Positions 10,999-18,854 of a stretch of 23,454 nucleotides of DNA are shown in pieces; position 1 is the stretch's first letter; each line of letters starts with the position of its first letter. Source of the DNA: a virus. A program made the translations under genes and the position numbers. The stretch spans positions 1 through 23,454 of IMG/VR virus record IMGVR_UViG_3300003937_000121; one strand, given 5' to 3'. A model generated the notes under the pieces. That model was not told the origin of the DNA. It searched no databases and saw only the letters and a program-made list of their open reading frames with translations.

Positions 10999-11860
10999 AG
11001 CAAAGATAGTACAGCATAGCTCTAGAGTAGATGGCACAGATATAATAACTTTTGAGCTAGAGTATCCTAGGTTTATTCATAGCGAACTTATGACACATAG
11101 AGTATTTTCTAGAAATGCAGCCAGCTCTAGAGCCATACCAATTGAAAAGATGATGGAACAAGTTTCCAATAACCCTGCTATGCCAGTTTACTGGGGAATG
11201 GATCAGGCTGGCATGCAAGCTGGTGAAGAGCATGAGAACTTCTTAACGTGTGAAATTGCTTGGGGACTTGCAGCAGACAAGGCTGTAGAATCTGCCAAAC
11301 TATTACAATCAATGGGTTTGCACAAGCAGATAGTAAACAGAGTTTTAGAACCTTTTCAAATGATGAAGACTATTGTGACATCAACTGAATGGCAAAACTT
11401 CTACGAACTCAGAGTTCATAAAGATGCACAACCAGAGATCAGGCATTTAGCAGAACTTATGGTTAACGCTAGAACTTATAGTAAACCGTTCCAGCTTAAT
11501 AAGTATGAGTGGCATGTACCGTATGTGTCCCGCTATAGATATTCTAAGTCTAATATCCTAGCGTACTACTTAGATAATGGAAATTTGCAAGACCTAACTA
11601 CTGAGCAAGCTTTAAAGGTTTCATCCTCATGCTGTGCACAAGTAAGTTATAGAGTCCTTGACGATACACTTGAGAAAGCAGAGAGAATTTACGATAGGCT
11701 TGTTAACTCAAAACCAATACACGCATCACCATTTGAACACCAAGCAACACCCTTAGATGAACCAAACGAATTCTCTGGAAACTTTAGAGGGTGGAAACAG
11801 AACCGAAAACTCCTGGAGGAGCAATGTCCAAGCAACAATCATTTCGAAGTAAGGTTGTAG
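10988..11860 (+). CDS. thyX: FAD-dependent thymidylate synthase ThyX, 290 aa
   Basis: It methylates dUMP to dTMP using methylenetetrahydrofolate and reduced flavin. The signature is THRVFSRNAASSRA (H37, R38, S41, N43, S46, R48), matching the ThyX consensus HRxxSxNxxSxR. FQMMKTIVTSTEWQNFYELR provides the downstream substrate-binding block (typically W-x-N-F...LR). Start ATG 10988, supported by TTGGAGA at 10976-10982, overlaps the end of the upstream gene. Its 3' end overlaps the RNR start by 37 nt. It supplies dTMP for phage DNA without needing host ThyA, in a module with dUTPase and RNR. The flavin requires a host reductant. Confidence 0.93.
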   Translation: MEIKAKIVQHSSRVDGTDIITFELEYPRFIHSELMTHRVFSRNAASSRAIPIEKMMEQVSNNPAMPVYWGMDQAGMQAGEEHENFLTCEIAWGLAADKAVESAKLLQSMGLHKQIVNRVLEPFQMMKTIVTSTEWQNFYELRVHKDAQPEIRHLAELMVNARTYSKPFQLNKYEWHVPYVSRYRYSKSNILAYYLDNGNLQDLTTEQALKVSSSCCAQVSYRVLDDTLEKAERIYDRLVNSKPIHASPFEHQATPLDEPNEFSGNFRGWKQNRKLLEEQCPSNNHFEVRL

Positions 11861-13842
11861 TACGCCGAACTTACAACAGACCCCTAGACATAGAAGGAAA
11901 TATATTCGAAACATGGGAAGAGACAGTAGACAGAGTAATAGGACATCAAGTTTGGTTGTGGGAAAGACAACTAGATAAAAAGCTTAACTATATACAGTTA
12001 GCAGAGCTAGAAGAGTTACGAGAATTAATGTATGCCCGTAAAACATCTGTATCAGGTCGTACTCTTTGGCTGGGTGGAACAAATGTAGCAAGGACGTGCG
12101 AGGCATCACAATTCAATTGTGCAGGCACTGCCGTAGAAACTATTTATGATGTGGTAGATACTATTTGGCTATTAATGCAAGGTTGTGGTGTAGGCTTTAA
12201 AGCTATTACAGGACAACTAACTGGGTTCCGTAAAAGGCTTGAGGTAGAAACAGTCCGATCCACTCGCAAAGATAAGGGAAACCCCAACAATGTAGAGTAC
12301 ATTCAGGATAGGGTCTGGACAGTTAGAGTTGGTGATTCAGCTAGAGCATGGTCTAAAGCTATAGGAAAGATTATAATTGGCAAACATGATGTAGACAAAC
12401 TGATTATAGACTTCTCAGAAATTAGGCCAGCAGGCTCACGGCTTAAAGGCTATGGTTGGATTTGCTCAGGTGATGAACAGATATCTAAAGCGTTTGTTGC
12501 CATTGCAGAGATACTAAACAAAGAAGCAGATAAGATACTATCTAAGATAGATATCCATGATATAGAAAATTGGTTAGGAACTATCCTATCTTCAAGACGC
12601 TCTGCCCAGATTTCCCTTATGGATTTTGGAAGCAACGAGTGGGAAGATTTTGTAGCTGCTAAGAACAACTTCTGGATGTGTAAGTCTTGTGAAAGTCACA
12701 ATACATCTAATGGTACGTGCCTAGACTGTGGAGAATCGAATACCAATCATCACAGAACTCAAAGTAATAACTCACTACTGTTTTGGGATAAACCAACTAA
12801 CGGAGAGTTAGTAGATATCTTTGCACGAATGGTAGAGGCCGGTGGATCAGAGCCAGGATTTATTAATGCAGTAGCAGCAACTACACGCGCACCTTGGTTT
12901 TCCACACTTAACCCATGTGCAGAAATTCTACTCCCCAACAAAGGTTTCTGTAATTTGGTAGAGATTAACGTAGCTGCCTTTATAGGTGATGATGAAGGTC
13001 TGGGTAGGGCATTGTATATTATGGCCCGAGCCAATTACCGTCAAACTTGTGTAAACCTAGATGATGGGGTGCTACAAGAAAGCTGGCATTCTAACAACGA
13101 CTTCCTTCGCCTATGTGGAGTTGGTCTTACAGGTATTGCACAGCGACCTGACTTGAAACATACCCAGCTAGACTTTATGAGGCAGGTAGCTACTCACGCA
13201 GCTAATGAGATGGCAGATGAGCTTGGCACACCACGCCCTAAGAACGTCACTACCATAAAGCCATCCGGTACGCTCAGTAAGGTCATGGATTGCCCTGAAG
13301 GGCTTCATACGCCGTTAGGGAGGTACATATTCAACTGGATAGGCTTCTCCATACATGATCCACTAGTATCTAAGCTTAAGAAGGCTGGCTATGACAACAT
13401 ACCAAAGCCTGCTGACTCTGAGACAGTGTTAATAAAGTTGCCTGTAGAATATAGTGGTTGTGAGTTCACTGAGGTTAACGGCACTGAGGTAAACCTAGAA
13501 AGCGCCGTAGACCAACTCAAGCGATATAAGATGTATCAACAATCTTGGACTGACCACAATACATCTGTAACTATTAGCTATGATGTTGACGAAATTCCTC
13601 AGATCATTGGATGGCTACTGAGAAATTGGGACGACTATGTAGGTGTATCATTCATATTCAGGAACGACCCTACTAAAACTGCCAAAGACCTTGGCTATGA
13701 ATATCTACCACAAGAGGTAGTAACTAAAGAAGTATATCAAGCATACGTAGAGACATTAGAAGACGTTGACATAGATTCAGCTAACTCTCACGAAGAGTTG
13801 GAAGCTGAAGATTGTGCTGGCGGCGTATGTCCAATACGATAG
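11824..13842 (+). CDS. nrdJ: Class II (adenosylcobalamin-dependent) ribonucleotide reductase, 672 aa
   Basis: Monomeric RTPR-type reductase converting ribonucleotides to deoxyribonucleotides. Catalytic residues align with Lactobacillus leichmannii RTPR at conserved spacing: C99 (QFNC) for C119, C365 and E367 (NPCAEI) for C408/E410, C376 (GFCN) for C419, and the C-terminal shuttle pair C664/C669 (CAGGVCPIR) for C731/C736. No radical-generating subunit is encoded nearby, as expected for a B12 enzyme. Between about residues 286 and 302 there is an extra CxxC...CxxC element (C286, C289, C299, C302), a likely zinc ribbon inserted before SNNSLLF. ATG 11824 follows GGAGGA (11815-11820). The host must supply cobalamin. 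Confidence 0.95.
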   Translation: MSKQQSFRSKVVVRRTYNRPLDIEGNIFETWEETVDRVIGHQVWLWERQLDKKLNYIQLAELEELRELMYARKTSVSGRTLWLGGTNVARTCEASQFNCAGTAVETIYDVVDTIWLLMQGCGVGFKAITGQLTGFRKRLEVETVRSTRKDKGNPNNVEYIQDRVWTVRVGDSARAWSKAIGKIIIGKHDVDKLIIDFSEIRPAGSRLKGYGWICSGDEQISKAFVAIAEILNKEADKILSKIDIHDIENWLGTILSSRRSAQISLMDFGSNEWEDFVAAKNNFWMCKSCESHNTSNGTCLDCGESNTNHHRTQSNNSLLFWDKPTNGELVDIFARMVEAGGSEPGFINAVAATTRAPWFSTLNPCAEILLPNKGFCNLVEINVAAFIGDDEGLGRALYIMARANYRQTCVNLDDGVLQESWHSNNDFLRLCGVGLTGIAQRPDLKHTQLDFMRQVATHAANEMADELGTPRPKNVTTIKPSGTLSKVMDCPEGLHTPLGRYIFNWIGFSIHDPLVSKLKKAGYDNIPKPADSETVLIKLPVEYSGCEFTEVNGTEVNLESAVDQLKRYKMYQQSWTDHNTSVTISYDVDEIPQIIGWLLRNWDDYVGVSFIFRNDPTKTAKDLGYEYLPQEVVTKEVYQAYVETLEDVDIDSANSHEELEAEDCAGGVCPIR

Positions 13843-13859
13843 CAGTTAAGGAGAACCAA

Positions 13860-14291
13860 ATGGTAAAATTTATAAAGCTACAAGAAAGCTCAATCATACC
13901 ACAAAGAGGCACTCAACAAAGTGCTGGTTATGATCTACATGCTCTTGAGGGTGGAATCATTCTTGCAGGAGAGAGAAAACTAATAAAGACTGGTATTGGT
14001 TGGAAAGTTGACCAAGGAATTTGTATTGTAGGTATCATTAAAGATAGAAGCAGTGTTGCATATAAGAAGGGCATAACAACTATGGCCGGTGTAATTGATG
14101 CAGACTATCCAAGTGATCAAGACATTGGAGCAATACTACTAAACACCAATGATGTAGATTACCTTTACAAAGCTGGCGATAGAATTGCACAGCTAGTAAT
14201 TGTGCCGTTCTTAATTACGGAAGATGATGAAGCTATGCAAAGTAAAGTTGCCAGGAATGGTGGCTTTGGTAGCACTGAACCTAAATCCTGA
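13860..14291 (+). CDS. dut: Trimeric dUTPase, 143 aa
   Basis: It hydrolyses dUTP to dUMP and pyrophosphate, keeping uracil out of DNA and feeding ThyX. All five motifs are present in order: AGYDLHA (22-28), DRSSVA (62-67), GVIDADY (77-83, catalytic D80), AGDRIAQL (105-112) and the glycine-rich C-terminal arm RNGGFGSTEPKS (132-143). Motif 3 has ADYPSDQDIG in place of the usual SDYRGEI. Length is typical for a homotrimeric enzyme. AAGGAGAA (13848-13855) serves ATG 13860, 17 nt after the RNR stop. The next 205 nt are non-coding and structured. Confidence 0.95.
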   Translation: MVKFIKLQESSIIPQRGTQQSAGYDLHALEGGIILAGERKLIKTGIGWKVDQGICIVGIIKDRSSVAYKKGITTMAGVIDADYPSDQDIGAILLNTNDVDYLYKAGDRIAQLVIVPFLITEDDEAMQSKVARNGGFGSTEPKS

Positions 14292-14496
14292 GAACCCATA
14301 ATCACAACGAGAGAACTGGGTAGTATAGGTGGTCTTGTGACTAGCAGCCTATTATTCCTTAATAATAACATGCAGCGTGTAGTCTGCGTTACCCGACTGT
14401 TAATGGTCATAAACAGGAGATGACAAGTTAGGAGTGGAACCGCGTTGGGTGAAGCTCCGAAGCGACCTAACTCAAACTAATAAAGAGAGAATCAAT
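14292..14496 (+). promoter_or_regulatory. Structured leader upstream of SSB gene
   Basis: This is the longest non-coding gap inside the replication block. It holds a perfect 7-bp hairpin TATTATT/AATAATA with CCTT loop (14350-14367), CTGTT/AACAG near 14397-14416, and a 7-bp helix AGTTAGG (14426-14432) with CCTAACT (14466-14472) that encloses 33 nt with further GGAG/CTCC and CGC/GCG complements. A GGGTA/TACCC pair could close the first half. A candidate phage-polymerase initiation text, AGTATAGG, lies near 14332. It probably contains a promoter plus a 5' UTR that stabilises or regulates the SSB message. No known riboswitch is recognised. Confidence 0.45.
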
Positions 14497-15222
14497 ATGG
14501 CTGAAGCCGAAAAGAAAGAAACCTCAATTGTAACTATGAAAGATGTTATCTTTATGTATACATCTGTATCTAGACCAGTTGAACAACTAAACACAGATAA
14601 TAAGCCACCACTATCTGGAAAAGACTCACCAACATTTGGACTAGAGTTTCACTCCTTTGAAATTAAGATTTTGATTTCAGAAGAACGCTTCAAGAAATTG
14701 AAGAAAGGCTTTAAGGCTGCGAAGAACTTGCCACATGCCAAAGAGTGGAGCAAAGAAGATTTGATGGAGAAGTATGACTTCCTAAACGATGAAGATTTAG
14801 ATGAAGATATGTACTTAGTCAAATTTAGCCAAAGCTGCCTAGTAGGTAAGCCTGATAAGAATGGCGTTAGAAAAGAAAGCTACCCTATTAAGCAAATTGG
14901 CATTAAGGGCAAAGTGCAAGATATGCATGGAGTCACTATTGACCAAGAAACTTCTATTGGAAATGGTACTAAAGGACACTTCCAATTTAGGCCAGTTGAA
15001 GGAGCTAATGGACTCTATCTATATCCACAGCTAGTATGTATTACTGAACTCATTGAATATGTTGGTGGTGGTGCAGAAGAAGATATGGAATCATTAGGTT
15101 TGGAAGACCTTGATGAGACTAATGTAGTTGAAGCTGGTAAAGAAGAAGCTGTTAAACAAGCTGAAACTGAGACTGCTGAACCTGCCAAGTCAAGTGTAGT
15201 TGAAGACGACCCAATGTTCTAA
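14497..15222 (+). CDS. Single-stranded DNA-binding protein candidate, gp2.5-like, 241 aa
   Basis: I choose ATG 14497 (MAEAEKKETS) with AGAGAGAA upstream; an in-frame GTG at 14434 would run through the structured leader and lacks a well-placed site. The protein has a beta-rich core (GLEFHSFEIKILISEERF; YPIKQIGIKGKVQDM; GLYLYPQLVCITELIEYV) and, from about residue 190, a low-complexity acidic tail ending EDDPMF. An acidic tail with terminal phenylalanine is the hallmark of phage SSBs such as T7 gp2.5 and mediates contacts with polymerase and primase or helicase. Position before the exonuclease, plus its own leader and terminator, suits an abundant SSB. Assignment rests on architecture rather than close similarity. 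Confidence 0.72.
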   Translation: MAEAEKKETSIVTMKDVIFMYTSVSRPVEQLNTDNKPPLSGKDSPTFGLEFHSFEIKILISEERFKKLKKGFKAAKNLPHAKEWSKEDLMEKYDFLNDEDLDEDMYLVKFSQSCLVGKPDKNGVRKESYPIKQIGIKGKVQDMHGVTIDQETSIGNGTKGHFQFRPVEGANGLYLYPQLVCITELIEYVGGGAEEDMESLGLEDLDETNVVEAGKEEAVKQAETETAEPAKSSVVEDDPMF

Positions 15223-15233
15223 ATCAACTTGAC

Positions 15234-15268
15234 AGCCCTATTCAATTTCGAATGGGGCTTTCTTGGTT
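15234..15268 (+). terminator. Probable Rho-independent terminator after SSB gene
   Basis: A 10-bp stem (AGCCCTATTC 15234-15243 with GAATGGGGCT 15250-15259, one T-G pair) and 6-nt loop is followed by TTCTTGGTT. The T tract is imperfect, so partial readthrough into the exonuclease gene (start 15281) is likely, giving more SSB than downstream product. Confidence 0.75.
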
Positions 15269-15280
15269 ATGGAGAGACTT

Positions 15281-16219
15281 ATGTCCTTAGAAGATTTAGG
15301 AATAATTGGGTATGAAAGCAAGACCCTGCTAATTGATGGAGACTTAGTAATTTACCAAGCCTGTTGTGTCTTTAATGAAGATGATGACCAGAGCAGAAGA
15401 CAAATTATAAGAAACGTCAATGGTAAAGTTGAAAAGCTAATGCAAGCTGCCGACTGTGACAAATATATAATGTTTGTAACTACCAAATTCAACTTTAGAG
15501 ATGACTTGGTAGATGACTACAAACTTAAAAGAGTTGAGGAAGACAGACCTGTAAACTTACAGTGGGCAAAAAGGTATTTTACCGAGAAGCTTAACTGTCA
15601 TTTCCATAAAAAGTTAGAGGCTGATGACTTACTTGGAATTTATATGACTGATGATACAGTCCTTTGGAGTTTAGATAAGGACTTAAGGCAAATTCCTGGG
15701 AAGCACCTAGATGATGCCACAGCAGAAGTCATTGAAGTTAGTGAAGATGGCATTCTTAGAACTGATATTAAAATCGGCAAGAATGGTGTTAAGAAGAAAA
15801 AGATATACTTTGATGGAACCATAGGTTTATATTATCAAATGTTAATTGGAGATAATACAGACCACATAGTAGGCTGCGGCAAAAGAGTTACAGCCATACG
15901 AAAAAGTGGTGACAAGAAAGGTGAAGAGTATATCAAGAGAGTGGGAGTAGGGCCAGGAGCAGCCGTTAAACTACTTACACAGGCTGTCCTACATGGCAAG
16001 GGAAACTTAAAGTTTGCCCTAGAAGCTGTAATAGGAGAGTACAAAAAGGTTCATGGTAGTGATTGGCAAGTACATTTAGAGACTCAAGCTAATCTACTTT
16101 ACATGGTGCGTAAGCAGTATGGAGAAGTCATACAGCGTTGGACTTATGATGGGAGAGAAGAGTACTTCGATCTTGTTGAGGGTGTGATATTACATGACTA
16201 TAAAGCGCCAACTGACTAG
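15281..16219 (+). CDS. 5'-3' exonuclease, FEN/PIN family (T7 gp6-like role), 312 aa
   Basis: It likely degrades RNA primers and host DNA from 5' ends. Metal-binding acidic motifs of the FEN family are present: LLIDGDLVIY (D19, D21), EADDLLG (E113, D115, D116), SLDKDLRQI (D132, D134) and GDNTDHIVG (D191, D194). VGVGPGAAVKLL (221-232) is the helix-hairpin-helix used for DNA backbone contact. Start ATG 15281 has GGAGAG (15271-15276); upstream in-frame starts lack a site. The 3' end overlaps the endonuclease gene by 26 nt. Confidence 0.9.
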   Translation: MSLEDLGIIGYESKTLLIDGDLVIYQACCVFNEDDDQSRRQIIRNVNGKVEKLMQAADCDKYIMFVTTKFNFRDDLVDDYKLKRVEEDRPVNLQWAKRYFTEKLNCHFHKKLEADDLLGIYMTDDTVLWSLDKDLRQIPGKHLDDATAEVIEVSEDGILRTDIKIGKNGVKKKKIYFDGTIGLYYQMLIGDNTDHIVGCGKRVTAIRKSGDKKGEEYIKRVGVGPGAAVKLLTQAVLHGKGNLKFALEAVIGEYKKVHGSDWQVHLETQANLLYMVRKQYGEVIQRWTYDGREEYFDLVEGVILHDYKAPTD

Positions 16220-16562
16220 TACATCTCTAGCAGCATTCAGGAAAGCTAAGGCAGCTTCACAGCAATACAAATGCCCAATTTGTTTAGGGCCATTGCAATC
16301 TGGGAAGCCTGCCTTAGATCACTGTCACAACACAGGACATTGCCGCTCAGTCTTGTGTCAATCCTGTAATGTTGGAGAAGGTAAAGTAAAAGCTGCCATG
16401 TTGTTTAGGACTCCAAAAGGCAACCTTGCCTATAAAGACCCAGTTGCATGGCTGAGAGCTTTAGCAAGATATTTGGAGTATCACAAGGAGAATCCTTCAG
16501 GAGTTGCCCACCCTACATTTGATGTTAGGAAGGGTAAACAAAAACCTGTAAAAAGGAGATAA
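16194..16562 (+). CDS. Recombination endonuclease VII (Holliday-junction resolvase), 122 aa
   Basis: It cuts branched DNA such as Holliday junctions and replication intermediates before packaging. The T4 endonuclease VII signature is complete: CPIC (C27, C30), LDHCHNTG (D42, H43, H45), RSVLCQSCN (C55, C58, N59). These correspond to T4 C23/C26, D40/H41 and C58/C61/N62, that is, the zinc site plus the His-Me-finger active site. At 122 aa it lacks most of T4's C-terminal dimer arm (157 aa); the C terminus is basic (KGKQKPVKRR). ATG 16194 lies inside the exonuclease gene. Confidence 0.93.
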   Translation: MTIKRQLTSTSLAAFRKAKAASQQYKCPICLGPLQSGKPALDHCHNTGHCRSVLCQSCNVGEGKVKAAMLFRTPKGNLAYKDPVAWLRALARYLEYHKENPSGVAHPTFDVRKGKQKPVKRR

Positions 16563-16563
16563 G

Positions 16564-17325
16564 ATGAACTTTGATAAAATAATTATCGCTGACACGCAGG
16601 TTGATGGTGACTCGCCAACTGAACACCTAGGCGCACTATCCAGATATATTTGGAAACATAAGCCTAGGAGTGTTGTACACATAGGAGATCACTGGGACTT
16701 TCCAAGTCTTAGCTTTTATGCTACAAATAGGGAGGCTGAAGGTAGAAGGCTAAGTAATGATCTTGAAAGTGGTAACGCTGCTTTTAGAATGATTATGCAA
16801 GAAACCAAAGACAGAGTGGCGAGAAGTCGTAGAAAGAGGTATGATCCAGACCTTCATTTCATTATGGGAAACCATGAGAATAGGTTACTTAGGCTCATAG
16901 AGCAACAACCAGTACTAGATGGTATTTTTGACCTAGAGGGCTTTATGGAGTCTGAAGGTTGGAAAGTACACAATTATCTAGACCCACTTTGGGTTGATGA
17001 TATTTGTTTCATGCACTTCATGCCTAACACAGAGTCTAAAAGACCTGTTGGTGGAAGTATTGAGAACAAGCTTAACAAGTTTCCTCATAGCTTTGTGCAT
17101 GGACATCAGCAAAAGTACCAGTATGGCAGGCGACAAAACCTGCAAGGTAAGCCACACTTTGGAGTATGTGCTGGAAGCTTTTATATGCATGATGAAGCAT
17201 ATCGTGGAGCTAACAACACAGAGATCAGAGGATTTGTCCACCTTAGAGCATACAAGAACCGATTCGGATTTCTGGATCATGATGTAGAATTTGTCAGCTT
17301 AGAAAGATTGTTGGCAGATTATTGA
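16564..17325 (+). CDS. Calcineurin-like metallophosphoesterase, 253 aa
   Basis: Two-metal phosphoesterase. Motifs: ADTQVD (D10, with Q12 where His is usual), HIGDHWD (G41-D42, D45), MGNHENR (G102-N103-H104-E105), H151 (FMHFMP) and VHGHQQ (H179, H181; second His of GHxH is Gln). Phage members of this family include nucleases and phosphatases; the specificity here cannot be read. AAAGGAGATAAG (16551-16562) serves ATG 16564, 1 nt after the endonuclease stop. Its place between endonuclease VII and ligase suggests DNA or nucleotide processing. The Q12 and terminal Q substitutions may alter metal preference. Confidence 0.87.
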   Translation: MNFDKIIIADTQVDGDSPTEHLGALSRYIWKHKPRSVVHIGDHWDFPSLSFYATNREAEGRRLSNDLESGNAAFRMIMQETKDRVARSRRKRYDPDLHFIMGNHENRLLRLIEQQPVLDGIFDLEGFMESEGWKVHNYLDPLWVDDICFMHFMPNTESKRPVGGSIENKLNKFPHSFVHGHQQKYQYGRRQNLQGKPHFGVCAGSFYMHDEAYRGANNTEIRGFVHLRAYKNRFGFLDHDVEFVSLERLLADY

Positions 17326-17334
17326 GAGTAAAAT

Positions 17335-17529
17335 ATGGCACTAACTAGAAAAGAGGTGCTGTCCGATGCAGGCAACTTAGCAACAGAGTTTGTTGATGAG
17401 TTGTCTCCAAAGGGACTAACCTTTGACCAAAACAATGAGGCTATGCAGGATGCAATAAACATCTTTAGTGCAACAGCCGAAATATTAACTAAGATGATGC
17501 AAAACAAAAAGCGTCCAACAGTTCACTAG
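17335..17529 (+). CDS. Small helical hypothetical protein, 64 aa
   Basis: ATG 17335 follows GAGAG at 17324-17328. The product (MALTRKEVLSDAGNLATEFV onwards) is predicted as two amphipathic helices, with a conserved-looking FDQNNEAMQDAINIFSATAE. No cysteine or membrane segment. It lies in the operon directly before ligase and might be an accessory factor, but I do not recognise it. Confidence 0.65.
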   Translation: MALTRKEVLSDAGNLATEFVDELSPKGLTFDQNNEAMQDAINIFSATAEILTKMMQNKKRPTVH

Positions 17530-17538
17530 GAGTAACCT

Positions 17539-18543
17539 ATGAACATATTCGAATTTTTAGGATTGCCCGAAAATCATAGGGCACAGAATAAAGTAACCCA
17601 ACTAGTTAAGCATTATGATGAGGTTATAGAGAAGCACAAGACTGGCAAGAACTTAGCAGTACAGGTTAAGAAGGATGGAGTGTGCTCATTAACTGTGATA
17701 CTACCATCTGGAAATATAAAAATCTTCTCTAGAACTGGTAAAGAGTTTACCAACACAGAAATAATTAAGGAAAGGATTTCAGAACTAGGTTTGCCACACG
17801 GAATATACATGGGAGAAATGTGGTTGCCCAAAAGTATTGCTTCACTTGAGCAGGTTTCTGGAGCCACTAACCCAAACAGGGTTAAGCCACTTGACATTAA
17901 AAGTAGGCACATTCCAGGAAACCTAGAGATGGCCTTCTTTGATAATATAAGTATTAAAGAGTTTATAGCTGGATCAAGTAGTAACCCATACCACTACAGA
18001 CACAATGAGTTATTATTAGGGTATTCACACTGCGCCAAGAAGCTACACGACAAAAATAATTATAAGCCAGTGGCAGTGGAAGTTTTGCCATACCTCCCAG
18101 TGGACTCAGAAGAAGAGATAGATGCATACTTAAATCATTGTATTACGCATGGTGAAGAAGGGATAATAATACGTGACCTAGATGCAGATTGGTCGGCAGG
18201 TCATAAAGGTTGGCGGGTAATGAAGAAGGTTCGTGGAGTTGACTACGATCTGAAGTGTGTTGGCTATGAAGAGGGCGAAGGCAAATATACAGGCAAGGTT
18301 GCTAACCTAATGTTCAATTGGAAAAATGGCAGCACTATTAAGGCCATGCTAGGTAAAGGTTGGACACATGACATGGCTGAAGAGATGTTTAAAGCCATTG
18401 GAGATAGGTACAAAGGGCCAAATACCAAAGACCCAATAGGTCAAATATTTCAGGTGTATGCACTTGAGGAATCTAGTAAGGGTAAGCTACGGCTTGTGAA
18501 AGTTGGAGAGCGCAGACACGACAAAGGAACACCTGATGTCTAG
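17539..18543 (+). CDS. ATP-dependent DNA ligase, T7-like, 334 aa
   Basis: It seals nicks via a lysyl-AMP intermediate. Motif I is KKDG (nucleotidylated Lys K44; T7 has KYDG), motif III FSRTG (63-67), motif IIIa GEMW (E93), motif IV EEGIIIRD (206-213) and motif V RVMKKV (226-231). A C-terminal OB fold follows (YDLKCVGYEEGEGKYTGKVA), and the size is close to the 359 aa of T7 ligase. Start ATG 17539 has AGGAG (17528-17532). It joins Okazaki fragments after the exonuclease removes primers. The 3' end overlaps the next gene by 8 nt. Confidence 0.93.
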   Translation: MNIFEFLGLPENHRAQNKVTQLVKHYDEVIEKHKTGKNLAVQVKKDGVCSLTVILPSGNIKIFSRTGKEFTNTEIIKERISELGLPHGIYMGEMWLPKSIASLEQVSGATNPNRVKPLDIKSRHIPGNLEMAFFDNISIKEFIAGSSSNPYHYRHNELLLGYSHCAKKLHDKNNYKPVAVEVLPYLPVDSEEEIDAYLNHCITHGEEGIIIRDLDADWSAGHKGWRVMKKVRGVDYDLKCVGYEEGEGKYTGKVANLMFNWKNGSTIKAMLGKGWTHDMAEEMFKAIGDRYKGPNTKDPIGQIFQVYALEESSKGKLRLVKVGERRHDKGTPDV

Positions 18544-18838
18544 CTATGCAAATAAATTAAAGGCTAAACTTAAAAATAAAACAATTGATGTTGTACAAAC
18601 TAAGGTAGCTACAGCTACTAAAGTACCTAATAAGCCCTATGCAATATTAACCCAAGATAGGTACAGTACACCATATAAACTAAATGCAAATGGATCATAC
18701 AAATGCCTAAAGGGAGCATTGATAGCTTACTTGAAAGATGCTACTATGTATCATGACAGGGCATGTACTATTGTTTGTTATGAGTATAGTAAAGTAGAAC
18801 ACCTGACAAAAGAAGAGTATGATCTAAGATTTAAATAA
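18536..18838 (+). CDS. Small basic hypothetical protein, 100 aa
   Basis: ATG 18536 (MSSYANKLKAKLKNKTIDVV) has AAGGA at 18524-18528 and overlaps the ligase stop. The N terminus is lysine-rich; the remainder has beta-like segments (KPYAILTQDRYSTPYKLN, ACTIVCYEYSKVEHL). No motif is recognised. It sits directly before RNA polymerase with a 16-nt gap, so it is in the same operon. Confidence 0.65.
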   Translation: MSSYANKLKAKLKNKTIDVVQTKVATATKVPNKPYAILTQDRYSTPYKLNANGSYKCLKGALIAYLKDATMYHDRACTIVCYEYSKVEHLTKEEYDLRFK

Positions 18839-18854
18839 TAAATGAGGAGGTAGC

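Noticed and set aside
14434-14496. GTG start extending the SSB gene by 21 codons
   Set aside because: The extension runs through the 14426-14472 stem and has no correctly spaced ribosome binding site; ATG 14497 has AGAGAGAA upstream and yields a normal start.
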